From positions 62,001 through 126,000 of the forward strand of contig NZ_JAGHFX010000058.1 of the NCBI RefSeq assembly GCF_017888565.1: DNA of 64,000 nucleotides, given 5' to 3'. The DNA is from Clostridium sp. (lineage in GTDB: Bacteria > Bacillota > Clostridia > Clostridiales > Clostridiaceae). The translations under genes were made by a program, and so were the position numbers. Shown here one piece after another: positions 1 to 9,958 of the stretch (positions are counted from its first letter, which is position 1; the number at the start of each line of letters is the position of its first letter). Below the pieces are notes generated by a model. The model had not been told where the DNA came from and did no database searches. It saw only the letters and a list, made by a program, of their open reading frames with translations.

Positions 1-99
1 ACTCTTTTTAGGAATATAAAGATATTTTCCATCTACATATTTTTGTATTAATTCAATTATTTCATCTGGTAACACATCATTTGCTTTTGCATATTTCAT
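1..99 (-). CDS. CD3324-like small protein, C-terminus beyond window
   Basis: Too short for the ORF track. Reading leftwards from position 99 the frame is open to the window edge and begins MKYAKANDVLPDE, followed by a short helix and KYLYIPKK. This matches the start of the CD3324-type small proteins of clostridia, about 80-90 residues with a helix-turn-helix-like fold, as I recall the family. A clear ribosome binding site (AAGGAG) lies 7 bases before the ATG. Only the first 33 residues are visible. The role is unknown; a DNA-binding function would be inference from the family. Confidence 0.6.
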   Translation of the reverse strand, partial: MKYAKANDVLPDEIIELIQKYVDGKYLYIPKKS

Positions 100-572
100 T
101 TTTCTTACTCCTTAATCTCCTTAATTTTTTTATAAAGAATTAAGGCAAAGAATACAATAAACTATGTGTTACAGAACTTAAAAAGTATAAAGCTTTCAGC
201 TAATTAAACAGTTTAAGCTCTAAACAAAGCATAGCTGACTTTTGTAGTCTTTGCAAAGAGCAAACTGATTTAAGGCTGAACGTATTATAACCCTTCATTA
301 AAAAACACCCCCTAATATGAAAAACTTAAAAATATTATAGCATAGTTAACAAATAATAATAAAAGCTTTTTATTAGTTAGAATATAAAACTAGAATATAT
401 TTTGAAAGAACAGATAAAAAAGTTAATTATAAAATTACGGTGATTAAGAAGTTAATCAATTTAAATTATAATATAATAGAGCCTTATCTATTTTGAAAAA
501 ATTATAGAAGTAATTTATGAATGAAAATATTATTATGTTTTAATTAAAAGATAATAAAAAATAATAAAAATG
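100..572. other. Long AT-rich intergenic region
   Basis: Between the divergent CD3324-like gene and the PTS operon. I see no coding frame with a ribosome binding site on either strand and no strong hairpin with a U tail. It should hold the promoter of the leftward gene and distal control sequence for the PTS operon, but I cannot place a convincing -35/-10 pair. Confidence 0.5.
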
Positions 573-586
573 TGAAAATATTTTCA
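573..586. promoter_or_regulatory. Candidate RpiR operator upstream of PTS/GH38 operon
   Basis: Perfect 14-base palindrome TGAAAATATTTTCA, i.e. TGAAA-N4-TTTCA, about 100 bases before the PTS start. A possible -10 (TATACT) sits at 611-616. The same half-sites occur upstream of both other PTS loci in the window, each also with an RpiR-type regulator nearby. That shared pattern is the basis for the call; binding is inferred. Confidence 0.5.
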
Positions 587-689
587 ATAAAAAAAGAAAA
601 AAAGAAAACTTATACTAAAGGGATTCAAAAGGTTTACATAGAGAGTTAGTGATGGCATAATTGGAACTGTGATGAGGAGGTAATGATTT

Positions 690-2678
690 ATGAATAGAAA
701 GATTATAGCAGTTACAGCATGTGCAGCAGGTATTGCACATACATATATGGCAGCAGAAAGCTTAATTAAAGCTGGAAAGAAAAAGGGGTATAATTTAAAA
801 GTCGAAACTCAAGGATCAATTGGAGCAGAGAATGTATTAACTGAAAAAGATATAGAAGACGCAGATTTAGTAATCATAGCAGCAGATATAAATATTGATT
901 TAATGAGATTCTCAGGAAAAAGAATTTTATCAGTAAAGTCAATAGATGCAATTAAGAATCCAGAAGGTTTAATAGATAGAGCATACAAGGAAGCAACAGT
1001 TTTTGGTGCAAAGGGAACTAAAGTAGGTAAAGTTACATTAGGAAAAACAGAAAGTAGTTTTGTTAAGCATATAATGAGTGGTATATCATATATGACACCT
1101 ATGGTTATTGCATCAGGTATATTACTTGCAATTGCAAATATATTTGCATTCCAAGAAAATGAACTTGGTCAAATAGTAAATTGGGGATTTGATAAATCAA
1201 CTCAAATTGGGTTCTTCATGTCTAAGCTTTTCGAAGTTGGACAAATTGGATTTAAATTAATGATACCATTATTTGCAGCATTTGTTGCTAACTCTATAGC
1301 AGACAAACCTGCAATTGCACCAGCAATGATTGGAGCATATTTAGTTAATGATGCAACATATTTAGGAACTCAAACAGGTGGAGGTTTCTTAGGAGCAATT
1401 TTAGTTGCATTTATTGTTGGTTATTTAGTAAAAGGCTTAAAGAAAATTAAATGGCCTAAGGTACTACAACCATTATTAGCAATAATGATAATTCCATTAA
1501 TAGCTACATTGATAATAATGATTATAGTAACTTATTTAATTGGAACTCCAATAGCCAATTTAATGGATGGATTATATAGTGGATTAACTACATTAAATGA
1601 AACATTTGCAGGGGCTCCATTTATAATAGGGGCAATAATCGGAGCAATGATTGGATTTGACTTTGGTGGTCCTGTAAATAAAACAGCACTTATATTTGGT
1701 ACAGCAGTTTATACAGATACAGTTGCTAAGTTTGGTATAGCAAATGCAAATTTTGTTCCACAAACAGCATCACAAGCAGCAATTTCAGTTGCACCATTAG
1801 GAATTTGGTTAGCATCAGTATTATTTAAGAATAAATTTACTAAGGATGAAAGGATATCAGCAAGTTCAGCCTTTGGTATGGGAATGGTTGGTGTTACGGA
1901 AGGAGCTATTCCATTTGCAGCTTCTAATCCAGTTCAAATGATTACTGCATCAGTTGCAGGATCAGCATTAGCTGGTGGACTTGTTTCAATATTCGGAGTT
2001 AAATTCTATGGAGGAATTGGATCACCTTTAGGAGCAATAATTGGGTATATAGAACAACCAATTCCATTTATAACTTGGATTTTAAGTATATCAGCAGGTA
2101 TTTTAGTAACAGCATTAATAATTGGTTTCTGGAGAAAACCAGTAGAAGAGGAAGACATAGAAGAGATAGAAGAATTAAAAGAAATAGAAGTTGATACAAA
2201 AGAAATCATTGAAAGAAATATAAATTCAGACAAAGAGTTATTTGAGCAAAATCACATATATGTTGATGAAAATTCAACTACACAAGATGAAGCATTTAGA
2301 TTTATTGCTTCAATAGCTAAAAAGCATGGATATGTAAAAGATGAAGAAGCTTTTTATAATGGATTGCATGAAAGAGAAAAAGAAGCAACAACAGGGTTTA
2401 ATGATGGTATAGCTATACCTCATAGTAAAAATAAAACAGTTATTGCACCAGGAGTATTTTTAATAAAATTCAAAAATAAAATAGAATGGGATTCTTTAGA
2501 TGGGCAAGGAATAACAACAGCTTTTGCTCTAACAATTCCAGAGGATGGAGCAGAAAATCACCTTAAGGTATTAAGTACTATTGCTAAAGAATTATTAAAT
2601 GATGATTTTAGAAATAATATTACTACTGAAACTGATACTAAGCGTTTATATGACTTAGTAAAAGAAATAAAATTTTAA
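690..2678 (+). CDS. mngA: PTS transporter IIBCA, fructose/mannosylglycerate type
   Basis: Membrane sugar importer that phosphorylates its substrate during uptake. Domains run IIB (about 1-100, P-loop-like VTACAAGIAHTYMA with the phospho-cysteine at residue 11), IIC (about 125-485, many hydrophobic segments, with GFDFGGPVNK) and IIA (about 515-662, GIAIPHSK with the phospho-histidine near 578). The fructose-family architecture alone would suggest fructose, but the next gene is a GH38 alpha-mannosidase and the third an RpiR regulator. This is the pairing of MngA with MngB, so 2-O-alpha-mannosylglycerate or another alpha-mannoside is the more likely substrate. The E. coli protein is of similar length but is ordered IIA-IIB-IIC. 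The start has a strong GAGGAGG site 8 bases upstream. Substrate is inferred from context. Confidence 0.8.
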   Translation: MNRKIIAVTACAAGIAHTYMAAESLIKAGKKKGYNLKVETQGSIGAENVLTEKDIEDADLVIIAADINIDLMRFSGKRILSVKSIDAIKNPEGLIDRAYKEATVFGAKGTKVGKVTLGKTESSFVKHIMSGISYMTPMVIASGILLAIANIFAFQENELGQIVNWGFDKSTQIGFFMSKLFEVGQIGFKLMIPLFAAFVANSIADKPAIAPAMIGAYLVNDATYLGTQTGGGFLGAILVAFIVGYLVKGLKKIKWPKVLQPLLAIMIIPLIATLIIMIIVTYLIGTPIANLMDGLYSGLTTLNETFAGAPFIIGAIIGAMIGFDFGGPVNKTALIFGTAVYTDTVAKFGIANANFVPQTASQAAISVAPLGIWLASVLFKNKFTKDERISASSAFGMGMVGVTEGAIPFAASNPVQMITASVAGSALAGGLVSIFGVKFYGGIGSPLGAIIGYIEQPIPFITWILSISAGILVTALIIGFWRKPVEEEDIEEIEELKEIEVDTKEIIERNINSDKELFEQNHIYVDENSTTQDEAFRFIASIAKKHGYVKDEEAFYNGLHEREKEATTGFNDGIAIPHSKNKTVIAPGVFLIKFKNKIEWDSLDGQGITTAFALTIPEDGAENHLKVLSTIAKELLNDDFRNNITTETDTKRLYDLVKEIKF

Positions 2679-2693
2679 TAAATAAATAAATAA

Positions 2694-2727
2694 ATCCACT
2701 GGAGATTATTAATAAGCTCTAGTGGAT
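2694..2727 (+). other. Intercistronic hairpin without U tail
   Basis: ATCCACTgGAG pairs with CTCtAGTGGAT around a 12-base loop, between the PTS and mannosidase genes. No T run follows, so it is more likely an mRNA stability or processing element than a full terminator. Confidence 0.5.
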
Positions 2728-2765
2728 ATTTAATATAGGAGCATATTAAATAAAGGAGACCGATA

Positions 2766-5387
2766 ATGAAAAAAATACACGTTTATCCACATACCCATTG
2801 GGATTATGAATGGTACTTTACTTCAAATGAATCAATTATACAATTAATTTATCATATGGATGAAGTAATGGAAGCATTAGAAAATGGTGATTTAGAAACT
2901 TATCTTCTTGATGGGCAGTTAAGTATATTAGAGGAATATATAAAGTTTATACCAAGTAATTTTGAAAGAGTAAAAAAGCTTGTTGAATCTGGAAAGTTAT
3001 TAATAGGACCGTGGTATACACAAACAGATGAATTAATTATAGATGGAGAATCAATAGTAAGAAATTTATTCTATGGAATTAAGAGTGCATCAAAGTATGG
3101 TGATTATTTAAAAATAGGATATTTACCAGATTCATTTGGTCAAACTAAAGATTTACCAAAGATTTTAAATGGATTTGATATTAATAGAAGCATTTTCTGG
3201 AGAGGGGTAGCAAATGATGTTTGCCCGAGTAGAGAATTTATATGGAAAGGTGAAGATGATAGTTCACTTCTAGTTTACAACATAAAGAATGGATATTTTT
3301 ATGGTGGAAATTTAATTTATAGTGATGATGTAGAAAAGCTTGAGAAAACTATTTTAGATGGATCTCAAACTGAAAATATTCTATTACCTGTTGGGGGAGA
3401 CCAAAGGTATGTTGATTTTAACTTAAAAGAAAGAATTGCTTACTATAATGAAAGAAGTAAAAATAATTTTGAGTATATAGAAAGTGATTGTAATAAATTC
3501 TTTGATGAACTAGAGAAAGCGGATGACTTAATAGAAGTAAAAGGTGAATTTGTCAATCCATCTAATTCTAAAATCCATAGATCAATTTATTCATCAAGAT
3601 ATGATCATAAATATTTAAATGATAAGGTAGAACGAAAGTTAATTTATCATTTAGAGCCCCTTATGGTTATTGCTCAAAACTTAGGTATTGATCCAAAGAT
3701 AGAAATGATTGAAGAGATTTGGAAAAAATTATTAATGAATCATGCTCATGATAGTGCATGTGGATGTAATAGTGATAAAACTAATAGAAGTATTTTAGCA
3801 AGACTTATAGAGGCGGATCAACTATCATATTCAGCTTGTGACTATATTATAAGAAAGATAAGTGAATCCATTAATGGCATTGAAGAGGATAATATAATTT
3901 TATTTAATACATTACCACACAATAGAGAAGAAGTAAGCAAGATTATAGTAACTACAAAGACTAAAAACTTTATAATTAAAGATAAAAATGGAAATATTAT
4001 TGAACATCAACTACTTGACATAAAGAGAGAATATGCAGGAAGCCTTAAAAAGGATGAATCTCAATATGATGAGAGCTTATATTATTATGTATCTAAAATT
4101 GCTATAAAATGTTCTTTAGAGCCATTAAGTATAGAAGTATTGAAAGTAATTCAATTAGAAGAAGAAATAAATATAAAAGAAAAAACTTCTAATAATTTTA
4201 TAGAAGATAGTTTCTATAAAGTTGAAGTTGTAGATGGTAGAGTTAATATCATAGATAAAATAAATAATAGAGAACTAAAAGATTGCTTATATATTGAAGA
4301 ATCAGGTGATGATGGTGATACTTATGATTATTCACCACCAGAAGAGAAATACGATTTTAGATATAACTTAAATTTCGAAAATGCAAAAGTAGATATTAAT
4401 AATGGAGAACTTTATAAGGAAATAAAAATTTCAGGAGAATTTAAAGTTCCTATGAATCTTAAAGATAGAGAGAAAAATATAAGAAATACAGAAATACCAT
4501 ATGAACTTATATTAACTTTATCTAATAAAGAGATAATAGAATGTTATTTAGAAATAGATAATAAAGCTTGTGATCACAGAATGAGAGCTGTATTTAGAAC
4601 AGATATTACTTCTAAAGAAAGTATAAGTGATACTTCATTTGGTACAATTAGAAGAGATAATGTTCCAGCTCATATAAATGATTGGAGAGAGCTTGGTTGG
4701 AAAGAAGAGCCATCACCAATATATCCAATGTTACATTTCGTTGGTATTGAAGAAGAAAATAAATCTGTATTTATGTTAGCAAAAGGAATAAAAGAATATG
4801 AGATATTAGAAAATTCAAATATTGCATTAACATTATTTAGAGGTGTTGGATTCCTTGGTAAACCTGATTTAATTAGAAGACCTGGTATTGCTTCAGGAAA
4901 TGAATTTAGATATATAGAAACACCAGATAGTCAATTAAAACAAAAACTTAAATTTAAATTTGCTATTGCTATAAATAATGAAGTTAATATAACAAAGATA
5001 AATAAGATTTGGAAAAACTACAGCATTACTATTCCAAATTATCAAATTCAAGAAATAAATAGGTTTACTAATACATTGAAATACTTCGTTATGCATCCAT
5101 TAAAAAATAAGCTAGAAGAAGTAAAAGGTATTATAGATTGTAACGACTTGAAAGATATTGTAGTAACTTCAATAATACCAGTAGATAAGAATTCATTTAC
5201 TATAAGATTTGTGAATTACACAGATAAATTTATAGATGGCGGAAATATTAAAGCCTTAAAGGGCAAAAGCTATGAATGGGTAAATATGAACAATAAGAAT
5301 ATATCTAATAAAGAAGATATAGATGGATTTATCAATATTGGTAAATTTAAAAGTGGAGAAATTAAAACTTTAAAAATAAATATTTAG
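2766..5387 (+). CDS. mngB: GH38 alpha-mannosidase, MngB-like
   Basis: Cytoplasmic glycoside hydrolase of family 38, 873 residues, close to the usual MngB length. The N-terminus carries the zinc/catalytic signature HTHWDYEWYF (His11 and Asp13 as metal ligands). The nucleophile Asp is at residue 122 in YLPDSFGQ, and a further metal histidine is expected in NHAHDSACGC. No signal peptide is seen. Next to a PTS, the substrate should be phosphorylated: hydrolysis of 2-O-(6-phospho-mannosyl)-glycerate would give mannose-6-phosphate and glycerate. Other GH38 proteins of Gram-positive bacteria act on alpha-mannose in N-glycans, so a host-glycan disaccharide is possible. Start ATG has AAAGGAG upstream. 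It is the second gene of the operon, 87 bases after the PTS. Confidence 0.87.
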   Translation: MKKIHVYPHTHWDYEWYFTSNESIIQLIYHMDEVMEALENGDLETYLLDGQLSILEEYIKFIPSNFERVKKLVESGKLLIGPWYTQTDELIIDGESIVRNLFYGIKSASKYGDYLKIGYLPDSFGQTKDLPKILNGFDINRSIFWRGVANDVCPSREFIWKGEDDSSLLVYNIKNGYFYGGNLIYSDDVEKLEKTILDGSQTENILLPVGGDQRYVDFNLKERIAYYNERSKNNFEYIESDCNKFFDELEKADDLIEVKGEFVNPSNSKIHRSIYSSRYDHKYLNDKVERKLIYHLEPLMVIAQNLGIDPKIEMIEEIWKKLLMNHAHDSACGCNSDKTNRSILARLIEADQLSYSACDYIIRKISESINGIEEDNIILFNTLPHNREEVSKIIVTTKTKNFIIKDKNGNIIEHQLLDIKREYAGSLKKDESQYDESLYYYVSKIAIKCSLEPLSIEVLKVIQLEEEINIKEKTSNNFIEDSFYKVEVVDGRVNIIDKINNRELKDCLYIEESGDDGDTYDYSPPEEKYDFRYNLNFENAKVDINNGELYKEIKISGEFKVPMNLKDREKNIRNTEIPYELILTLSNKEIIECYLEIDNKACDHRMRAVFRTDITSKESISDTSFGTIRRDNVPAHINDWRELGWKEEPSPIYPMLHFVGIEEENKSVFMLAKGIKEYEILENSNIALTLFRGVGFLGKPDLIRRPGIASGNEFRYIETPDSQLKQKLKFKFAIAINNEVNITKINKIWKNYSITIPNYQIQEINRFTNTLKYFVMHPLKNKLEEVKGIIDCNDLKDIVVTSIIPVDKNSFTIRFVNYTDKFIDGGNIKALKGKSYEWVNMNNKNISNKEDIDGFINIGKFKSGEIKTLKINI

Positions 5388-5446
5388 TTGATTAATTAAT
5401 AAGAGACATATAACATTAAGGTATAATAATTGTTTTGGAGGATACT

Positions 5447-6241
5447 ATGGAAAAAGAAATTATACTTAGAATAACTCACGCAAAGGTAAATTTCACTTAT
5501 GTAGAGGAGCAAATAGCAGAGTATTTTTTGAATAATAGAGAACCAAAATCGATAAATGAATTATCTAAATTGTTATGTGTCTCTCCTGCTTCTATAACTA
5601 GGTTTTGTAAAAAGATAGGATTAAATAATTATAAAGAACTTGTATATTTATATAGTGAACACTTAAAAGAAAATAATGGTATAAAGTCGAATAAAATATC
5701 TTCAGATTTACAAAATTCCTATTTTAAAATTTTCAATAATATTGATACAAATTTTGATAGAGATAAAGTAGAGAAAATTTGTGAAGCTATACATAATAAT
5801 AGGTTTATGCATATATTTGCATTAGGTCTTAGTGCTACTGCAGCTCAAGATTTTAAGTTTAGATTCTCAAGAATGGGTAAGCTTGTAGAAGTAATATATG
5901 ATAAAGATGCAATAGAAATGGCATCAACTTTAATAAAAGAAAATGATCTTGTATTTATCTTTACATTAAGAGGAAATAAGCATCTTCAAAAGTGTGCTAA
6001 ACTTTTAAGAGAAAAAGGCGCAAATATTATTCTTATTACTGGGAATCGAAATAGTAAGATAGTTGAATACGCAGATATTAGTATAATAACAGATAATCTT
6101 TCTGGAGAAGAATCAACAGGAATGATATCTGCACAAATACCTATATTAATTCAAATAGATCTTATTCATTATTATTATGTTAGGAAGTATAGTGAAGTTC
6201 TTGATGAGTGGGTTTCAACAGAGAAAGTATTTAATAAATAA
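5447..6241 (+). CDS. RpiR/MurR-family regulator of the mng-like operon
   Basis: Transcription factor with an N-terminal RpiR helix-turn-helix (about 10-85, SPASITRFCKKIGLNNYKEL) and a C-terminal SIS sugar-phosphate-binding domain (about 115-250, ALGLSATAAQDFKFRFSR and FTLRGN). The track starts at TTG 5435, but that codon is inside the TTGGAGG ribosome binding site, so ATG 5447 is chosen, giving 264 residues. It lies 59 bases after the mannosidase and is followed by a terminator, so it is the third gene of the operon. It probably senses a sugar phosphate made by its neighbours and binds TGAAA/TTTCA sites. The effector is not known. Confidence 0.85.
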   Translation: MEKEIILRITHAKVNFTYVEEQIAEYFLNNREPKSINELSKLLCVSPASITRFCKKIGLNNYKELVYLYSEHLKENNGIKSNKISSDLQNSYFKIFNNIDTNFDRDKVEKICEAIHNNRFMHIFALGLSATAAQDFKFRFSRMGKLVEVIYDKDAIEMASTLIKENDLVFIFTLRGNKHLQKCAKLLREKGANIILITGNRNSKIVEYADISIITDNLSGEESTGMISAQIPILIQIDLIHYYYVRKYSEVLDEWVSTEKVFNK

Positions 6242-6249
6242 TATAGTTA

Positions 6250-6302
6250 AAGGTCTGTCTAGCAAATGATTTAAAAATAATTGGCTAGCAGACCTTTTTT
6301 AT
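6250..6302 (+). terminator. Rho-independent terminator of mng-like operon
   Basis: AGGTCTGTCTAGC pairs with GCTAGCAGACCT (one bulge), followed by a run of six or more T. Confidence 0.9.
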
Positions 6303-6486
6303 TAGAATTAATAATATCTACTATGATATAAGGTATAGTGCGGTATATATTAAAATATATTTTGTGCAAATTAAGGTGAATTAATATAATGATAATGGTA
6401 TGATTTAAGGGAAGTGTTAATTACATAAATATAGAAACGGTCTTACTAAAGATACATGAGATTTAGGAGTGTGAAGGAGTAAATAT

Positions 6487-9400
6487 ATGAAGTCAAAATT
6501 ACTAATATGGATATTATTAATAAGTGTAATAATATACAATTTAATTCCTATCAAGGTGTCAGCAGAAACATTTAGAAAAGAGCAGTTTGAGAAGCTATCT
6601 ATTGACGATGGACTTTCAAATGAGTATGTAACCAAAATATTTCAAGATAGTAAAGGGTATATGTGGATAGGCACAGTAGATGGGCTTAATAGGTATGATG
6701 GTGAACGGATAAAAATATATAATTCTAGTTACGAAGATAAAAATTCTTTGAGTTCAACATATATAACTGAGATCGAGGAAGATTTGAAGGGGAATCTATG
6801 GATAGGAACTGATCGGGGTTTAGATTTTTTAGTTAGAGATAAAGATAATATTGTGAGAATGAAAGACCTTTCTATAGATAAATATAATTTAGGGGAGTTA
6901 AAAATAACTTCTTTATTAAAGAGTAGTTATGATGAAAATATTATGTGGGTTGGCACTGAAAATGGATTAATGAAAATAGATATTGAAAATGAAAAGGTTG
7001 AGGCTTTTTATAATGATAAAGATGATCAAAATTCATTAACTAATTCATATATAACTTGCTTAGAAGAAGGTAAAGATAACACAATATGGGTAGGAACAAA
7101 AGATGGAATAAATATTATAGATAAAAATTCAAAAATAGTCTATAGTGGTTCTAAAATGTATGCAGATAATTTATTTATCTGTCATATAGAAATTGATAAT
7201 TTAGGTAACGTATGGATTTCTACAAACTATGGCATTCTTAATTATAACATAGGTGAAGAAGAAAGAGATGTTGCATGGATATTTAATGATAGTGGAATCA
7301 AACAATATGATTTAAAAGAAAAAAAAAATTATGATGTTTATACTAATAAAAATAAAGAAAGAGAAATTTATAATAATAATTATATTCTAAGCGATAGTAA
7401 AAATAATATATGGATAGCTAGTAGTGAGGGCGTATTAAGATATTCAAATGACAGACAAGAGTTTGATATATTAAAGAAAGATAGTAATGGCGTTAATTCC
7501 CTTAATAGTAATGTTATAACATATTTTTATGAGGATTTTAATGGGACAATATGGATTGGAACAGATAAAGGCGTAAATATATTAAATAATAATAATCAAT
7601 TTGATTTCTTGCCCCAGGAAATATATTTAAGTGATAAAAATATAGTTTCTATATTGCAAGATAATCAATATATATGGTTAGCTACTAAGTATAACGGAAT
7701 ATATATATTTGATAAAACAATGGGAAATTTAGTGGATCAAATATATAAAGATGATAGTAGAATAGATTTAAGTAATCAATATATAAAGAGTTTATTTAAA
7801 ATAAATGATGAGAATATTCTTATTATAACTGATAAGAGAGCTGTATTAGTTAACACCAAAGAATCATTGTATGCTTATCAACTAATTGAAGATAGTTATT
7901 ACACAGAAATAAATTATGTATATAGTGATGGAGAGATTATTTGGCTGGCATCTACAGCAGATTTTTATAGTTATAATATTATTACTAGAGAAAAATTGTA
8001 TTATAGTAAAGAGTTAATGGAGTTTGATATAAACCCTGGGCATATAAAATATATATTGCCAGATTATAAAGACAAAGACATTCTTTGGCTGGGTGGAATT
8101 GACATAGGAGTAGTTAAATACCACAAAGAAAAGGGGGTTATAGAACAATATACCAATAAATCTCTAGATAAAAACTCCTTAATTAGTAATTATATAAATT
8201 GTATGACGTTTGATAATTCAGGAAATCTATGGATAGGAACCAATATAGGGCTTAGTAAACTTGATATAAAAACAAATAAATTTACTTCGTATACTACTGC
8301 TGATGGATTAACAAATAACTTTATAAATTCAATTTTAATAGATAATAATGATAATCTTTGGATAAGCACAAATAAAGGGTTAAATAAATTTGATATAAAA
8401 AAAGAAGAATTAATAAACTTTACAAGAATGGATGGTTTATACGGATATCAATTTAATTTAAATTCAAGCATTAAGCTTAATGATGGTATGATGATATTTG
8501 GAAGTACAAATGGTTTTTCATATTTTTATCCAGATGATATAGTTACTCCTAAGTCAAATAACAATGAAGTTGTAATTGGTGATATTTACATTGGAAAAGA
8601 TAAAGTTGTTTATGATGGTAATAATTTAGTTTTGAATTATAAAGATAAAAATTTGTCAATTGATTATTTCGTACCTAATTACGAAAATTTAAATAACATA
8701 ACTTATGAATATATGATTGAAGGAATTGATTCAGACTGGATATATATAGATTCTAAAAGTAATTTAGATTTTAAATTATTAGAACCGGGTAATTATATTT
8801 TAAAAATAAGGGCTAGAAATGGTCACGGTGAATTAACTAAAGAGACAAGTATTAATATAAGAGTTAAAAATCCAATTTGGAAAACGCCTTTTGCATATTT
8901 AGTATATATATTTATAATAATAATAGTTAGTGCTTGTATAATTTATTATGTTAAAATATTACAAAGATTAGTAGAAAAAAAGACGATAAAATTAAATAAG
9001 CAACTAGAAGAAAATAAAAAGTTAAGCGAAGAAATAATAAATAAAGAAAAGCTTAAAAATAATTACTTTGTGAATTTATCTCATGAACTTAGAACTCCAA
9101 TAAATGTTATATCCTCAACAGTGCAGTTAATAAATACACTTAGTAAAGATAAATGTATAACAGAGGAACAATCTAATAAATATATGAATATTATAAGTAA
9201 AAACTGTGGCAATCTGTTAAAAATAATAAATGATATTATAGATAGTTCTAAAATAGAGACAGGTCAGTATAAAATTAATAAAAAAAATAATGATATAGTA
9301 TATATAGTGGAAGAAGCGGCTCTTAATATGAGTGAATTTATAGAAGAAAAGGGTCTAACTCTTACAGTTGATCCTGATATGGAAGAAAAAATTATTTCTT

Positions 9401-9738
9401 GCGATGGTAATGAAATAGAAAGATGCGTAATTAATTTATTAGCAAATGCAGTTAAATTCACTCCAGAAGGTGGAGAAATTAGAGTATATATTAAAGAAAT
9501 TGAAAATAATATTGAAATTTCCGTTGAAGATACAGGGATAGGAATATCCAAAGAAGATCAAGGATTTATATTTAAAAGGTTTTCGCAAGTTGAAGGAACA
9601 GGTGTTACAAAAGTAAGTAGTAGCGGAATTGGACTTACTCTTGTTAAGTATATAGTCGAGCTTCATGATGGATATGTTAAACTTGAAAGTGAACTTAATA
9701 AAGGTAGTAAATTTACTTTAGTAATTCCCGCTATATAA
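6487..9738 (+). CDS. Two-component beta-propeller sensor histidine kinase, no receiver
   Basis: Very large membrane sensor. A signal peptide (about 1-26) leads into 12 or 13 propeller blades of the form NLWIGTNIGLSKLD, so two seven-bladed propellers outside the cell. A Y_Y_Y immunoglobulin-like domain follows (about 710-785), then one membrane helix (FAYLVYIFIIIIVSACIIYY). Next come a HisKA domain (VNLSHELRTPIN with the phospho-histidine) and an ATPase domain (NLLANAVKFTPEGG, DTGIGIS, SSGIGLTL). The architecture is that of the hybrid two-component sensors of Bacteroidetes that detect oligosaccharides, but it lacks the receiver and AraC parts and ends right after the ATPase. No response regulator gene is adjacent, so its partner is elsewhere. 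Start has GGAG 8 bases upstream. Its ligand may be an oligosaccharide; that is inference. Confidence 0.88.
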   Translation: MKSKLLIWILLISVIIYNLIPIKVSAETFRKEQFEKLSIDDGLSNEYVTKIFQDSKGYMWIGTVDGLNRYDGERIKIYNSSYEDKNSLSSTYITEIEEDLKGNLWIGTDRGLDFLVRDKDNIVRMKDLSIDKYNLGELKITSLLKSSYDENIMWVGTENGLMKIDIENEKVEAFYNDKDDQNSLTNSYITCLEEGKDNTIWVGTKDGINIIDKNSKIVYSGSKMYADNLFICHIEIDNLGNVWISTNYGILNYNIGEEERDVAWIFNDSGIKQYDLKEKKNYDVYTNKNKEREIYNNNYILSDSKNNIWIASSEGVLRYSNDRQEFDILKKDSNGVNSLNSNVITYFYEDFNGTIWIGTDKGVNILNNNNQFDFLPQEIYLSDKNIVSILQDNQYIWLATKYNGIYIFDKTMGNLVDQIYKDDSRIDLSNQYIKSLFKINDENILIITDKRAVLVNTKESLYAYQLIEDSYYTEINYVYSDGEIIWLASTADFYSYNIITREKLYYSKELMEFDINPGHIKYILPDYKDKDILWLGGIDIGVVKYHKEKGVIEQYTNKSLDKNSLISNYINCMTFDNSGNLWIGTNIGLSKLDIKTNKFTSYTTADGLTNNFINSILIDNNDNLWISTNKGLNKFDIKKEELINFTRMDGLYGYQFNLNSSIKLNDGMMIFGSTNGFSYFYPDDIVTPKSNNNEVVIGDIYIGKDKVVYDGNNLVLNYKDKNLSIDYFVPNYENLNNITYEYMIEGIDSDWIYIDSKSNLDFKLLEPGNYILKIRARNGHGELTKETSINIRVKNPIWKTPFAYLVYIFIIIIVSACIIYYVKILQRLVEKKTIKLNKQLEENKKLSEEIINKEKLKNNYFVNLSHELRTPINVISSTVQLINTLSKDKCITEEQSNKYMNIISKNCGNLLKIINDIIDSSKIETGQYKINKKNNDIVYIVEEAALNMSEFIEEKGLTLTVDPDMEEKIISCDGNEIERCVINLLANAVKFTPEGGEIRVYIKEIENNIEISVEDTGIGISKEDQGFIFKRFSQVEGTGVTKVSSSGIGLTLVKYIVELHDGYVKLESELNKGSKFTLVIPAI

Positions 9739-9803
9739 GAAATTACTATTTGTAATAGCTAATACTATAATTGGTTAAGATTTAAATAAAGTATATAAGA
9801 GAC

Positions 9804-9846
9804 AAGCTAGATTATGTAATTAATACTTCATCTAGCTTATTTTATT
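9804..9846. terminator. Terminator between convergent kinase and TetR genes
   Basis: AAGCTAGAT and ATCTAGCTT form a nine-pair stem followed by ATTTTATTTTTT. On the other strand the stem is followed by TGTCTC, so it works best rightwards. Confidence 0.75.
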
Positions 9847-9958
9847 TTTTATAATTTTAAATTTTTAGTTAATATATTGCGCACAAAAATATGAATTGTA
9901 TAGATGAATTATTTCAATTAAATATCAAAAGGTAGATTTTATTCTTAATGTAAAAATA

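Noticed and set aside
690-2678. Plain fructose PTS
   Set aside because: Domain family is the fructose type, but there is no fruK or 1-phosphofructokinase gene; the operon partner is a GH38 mannosidase.
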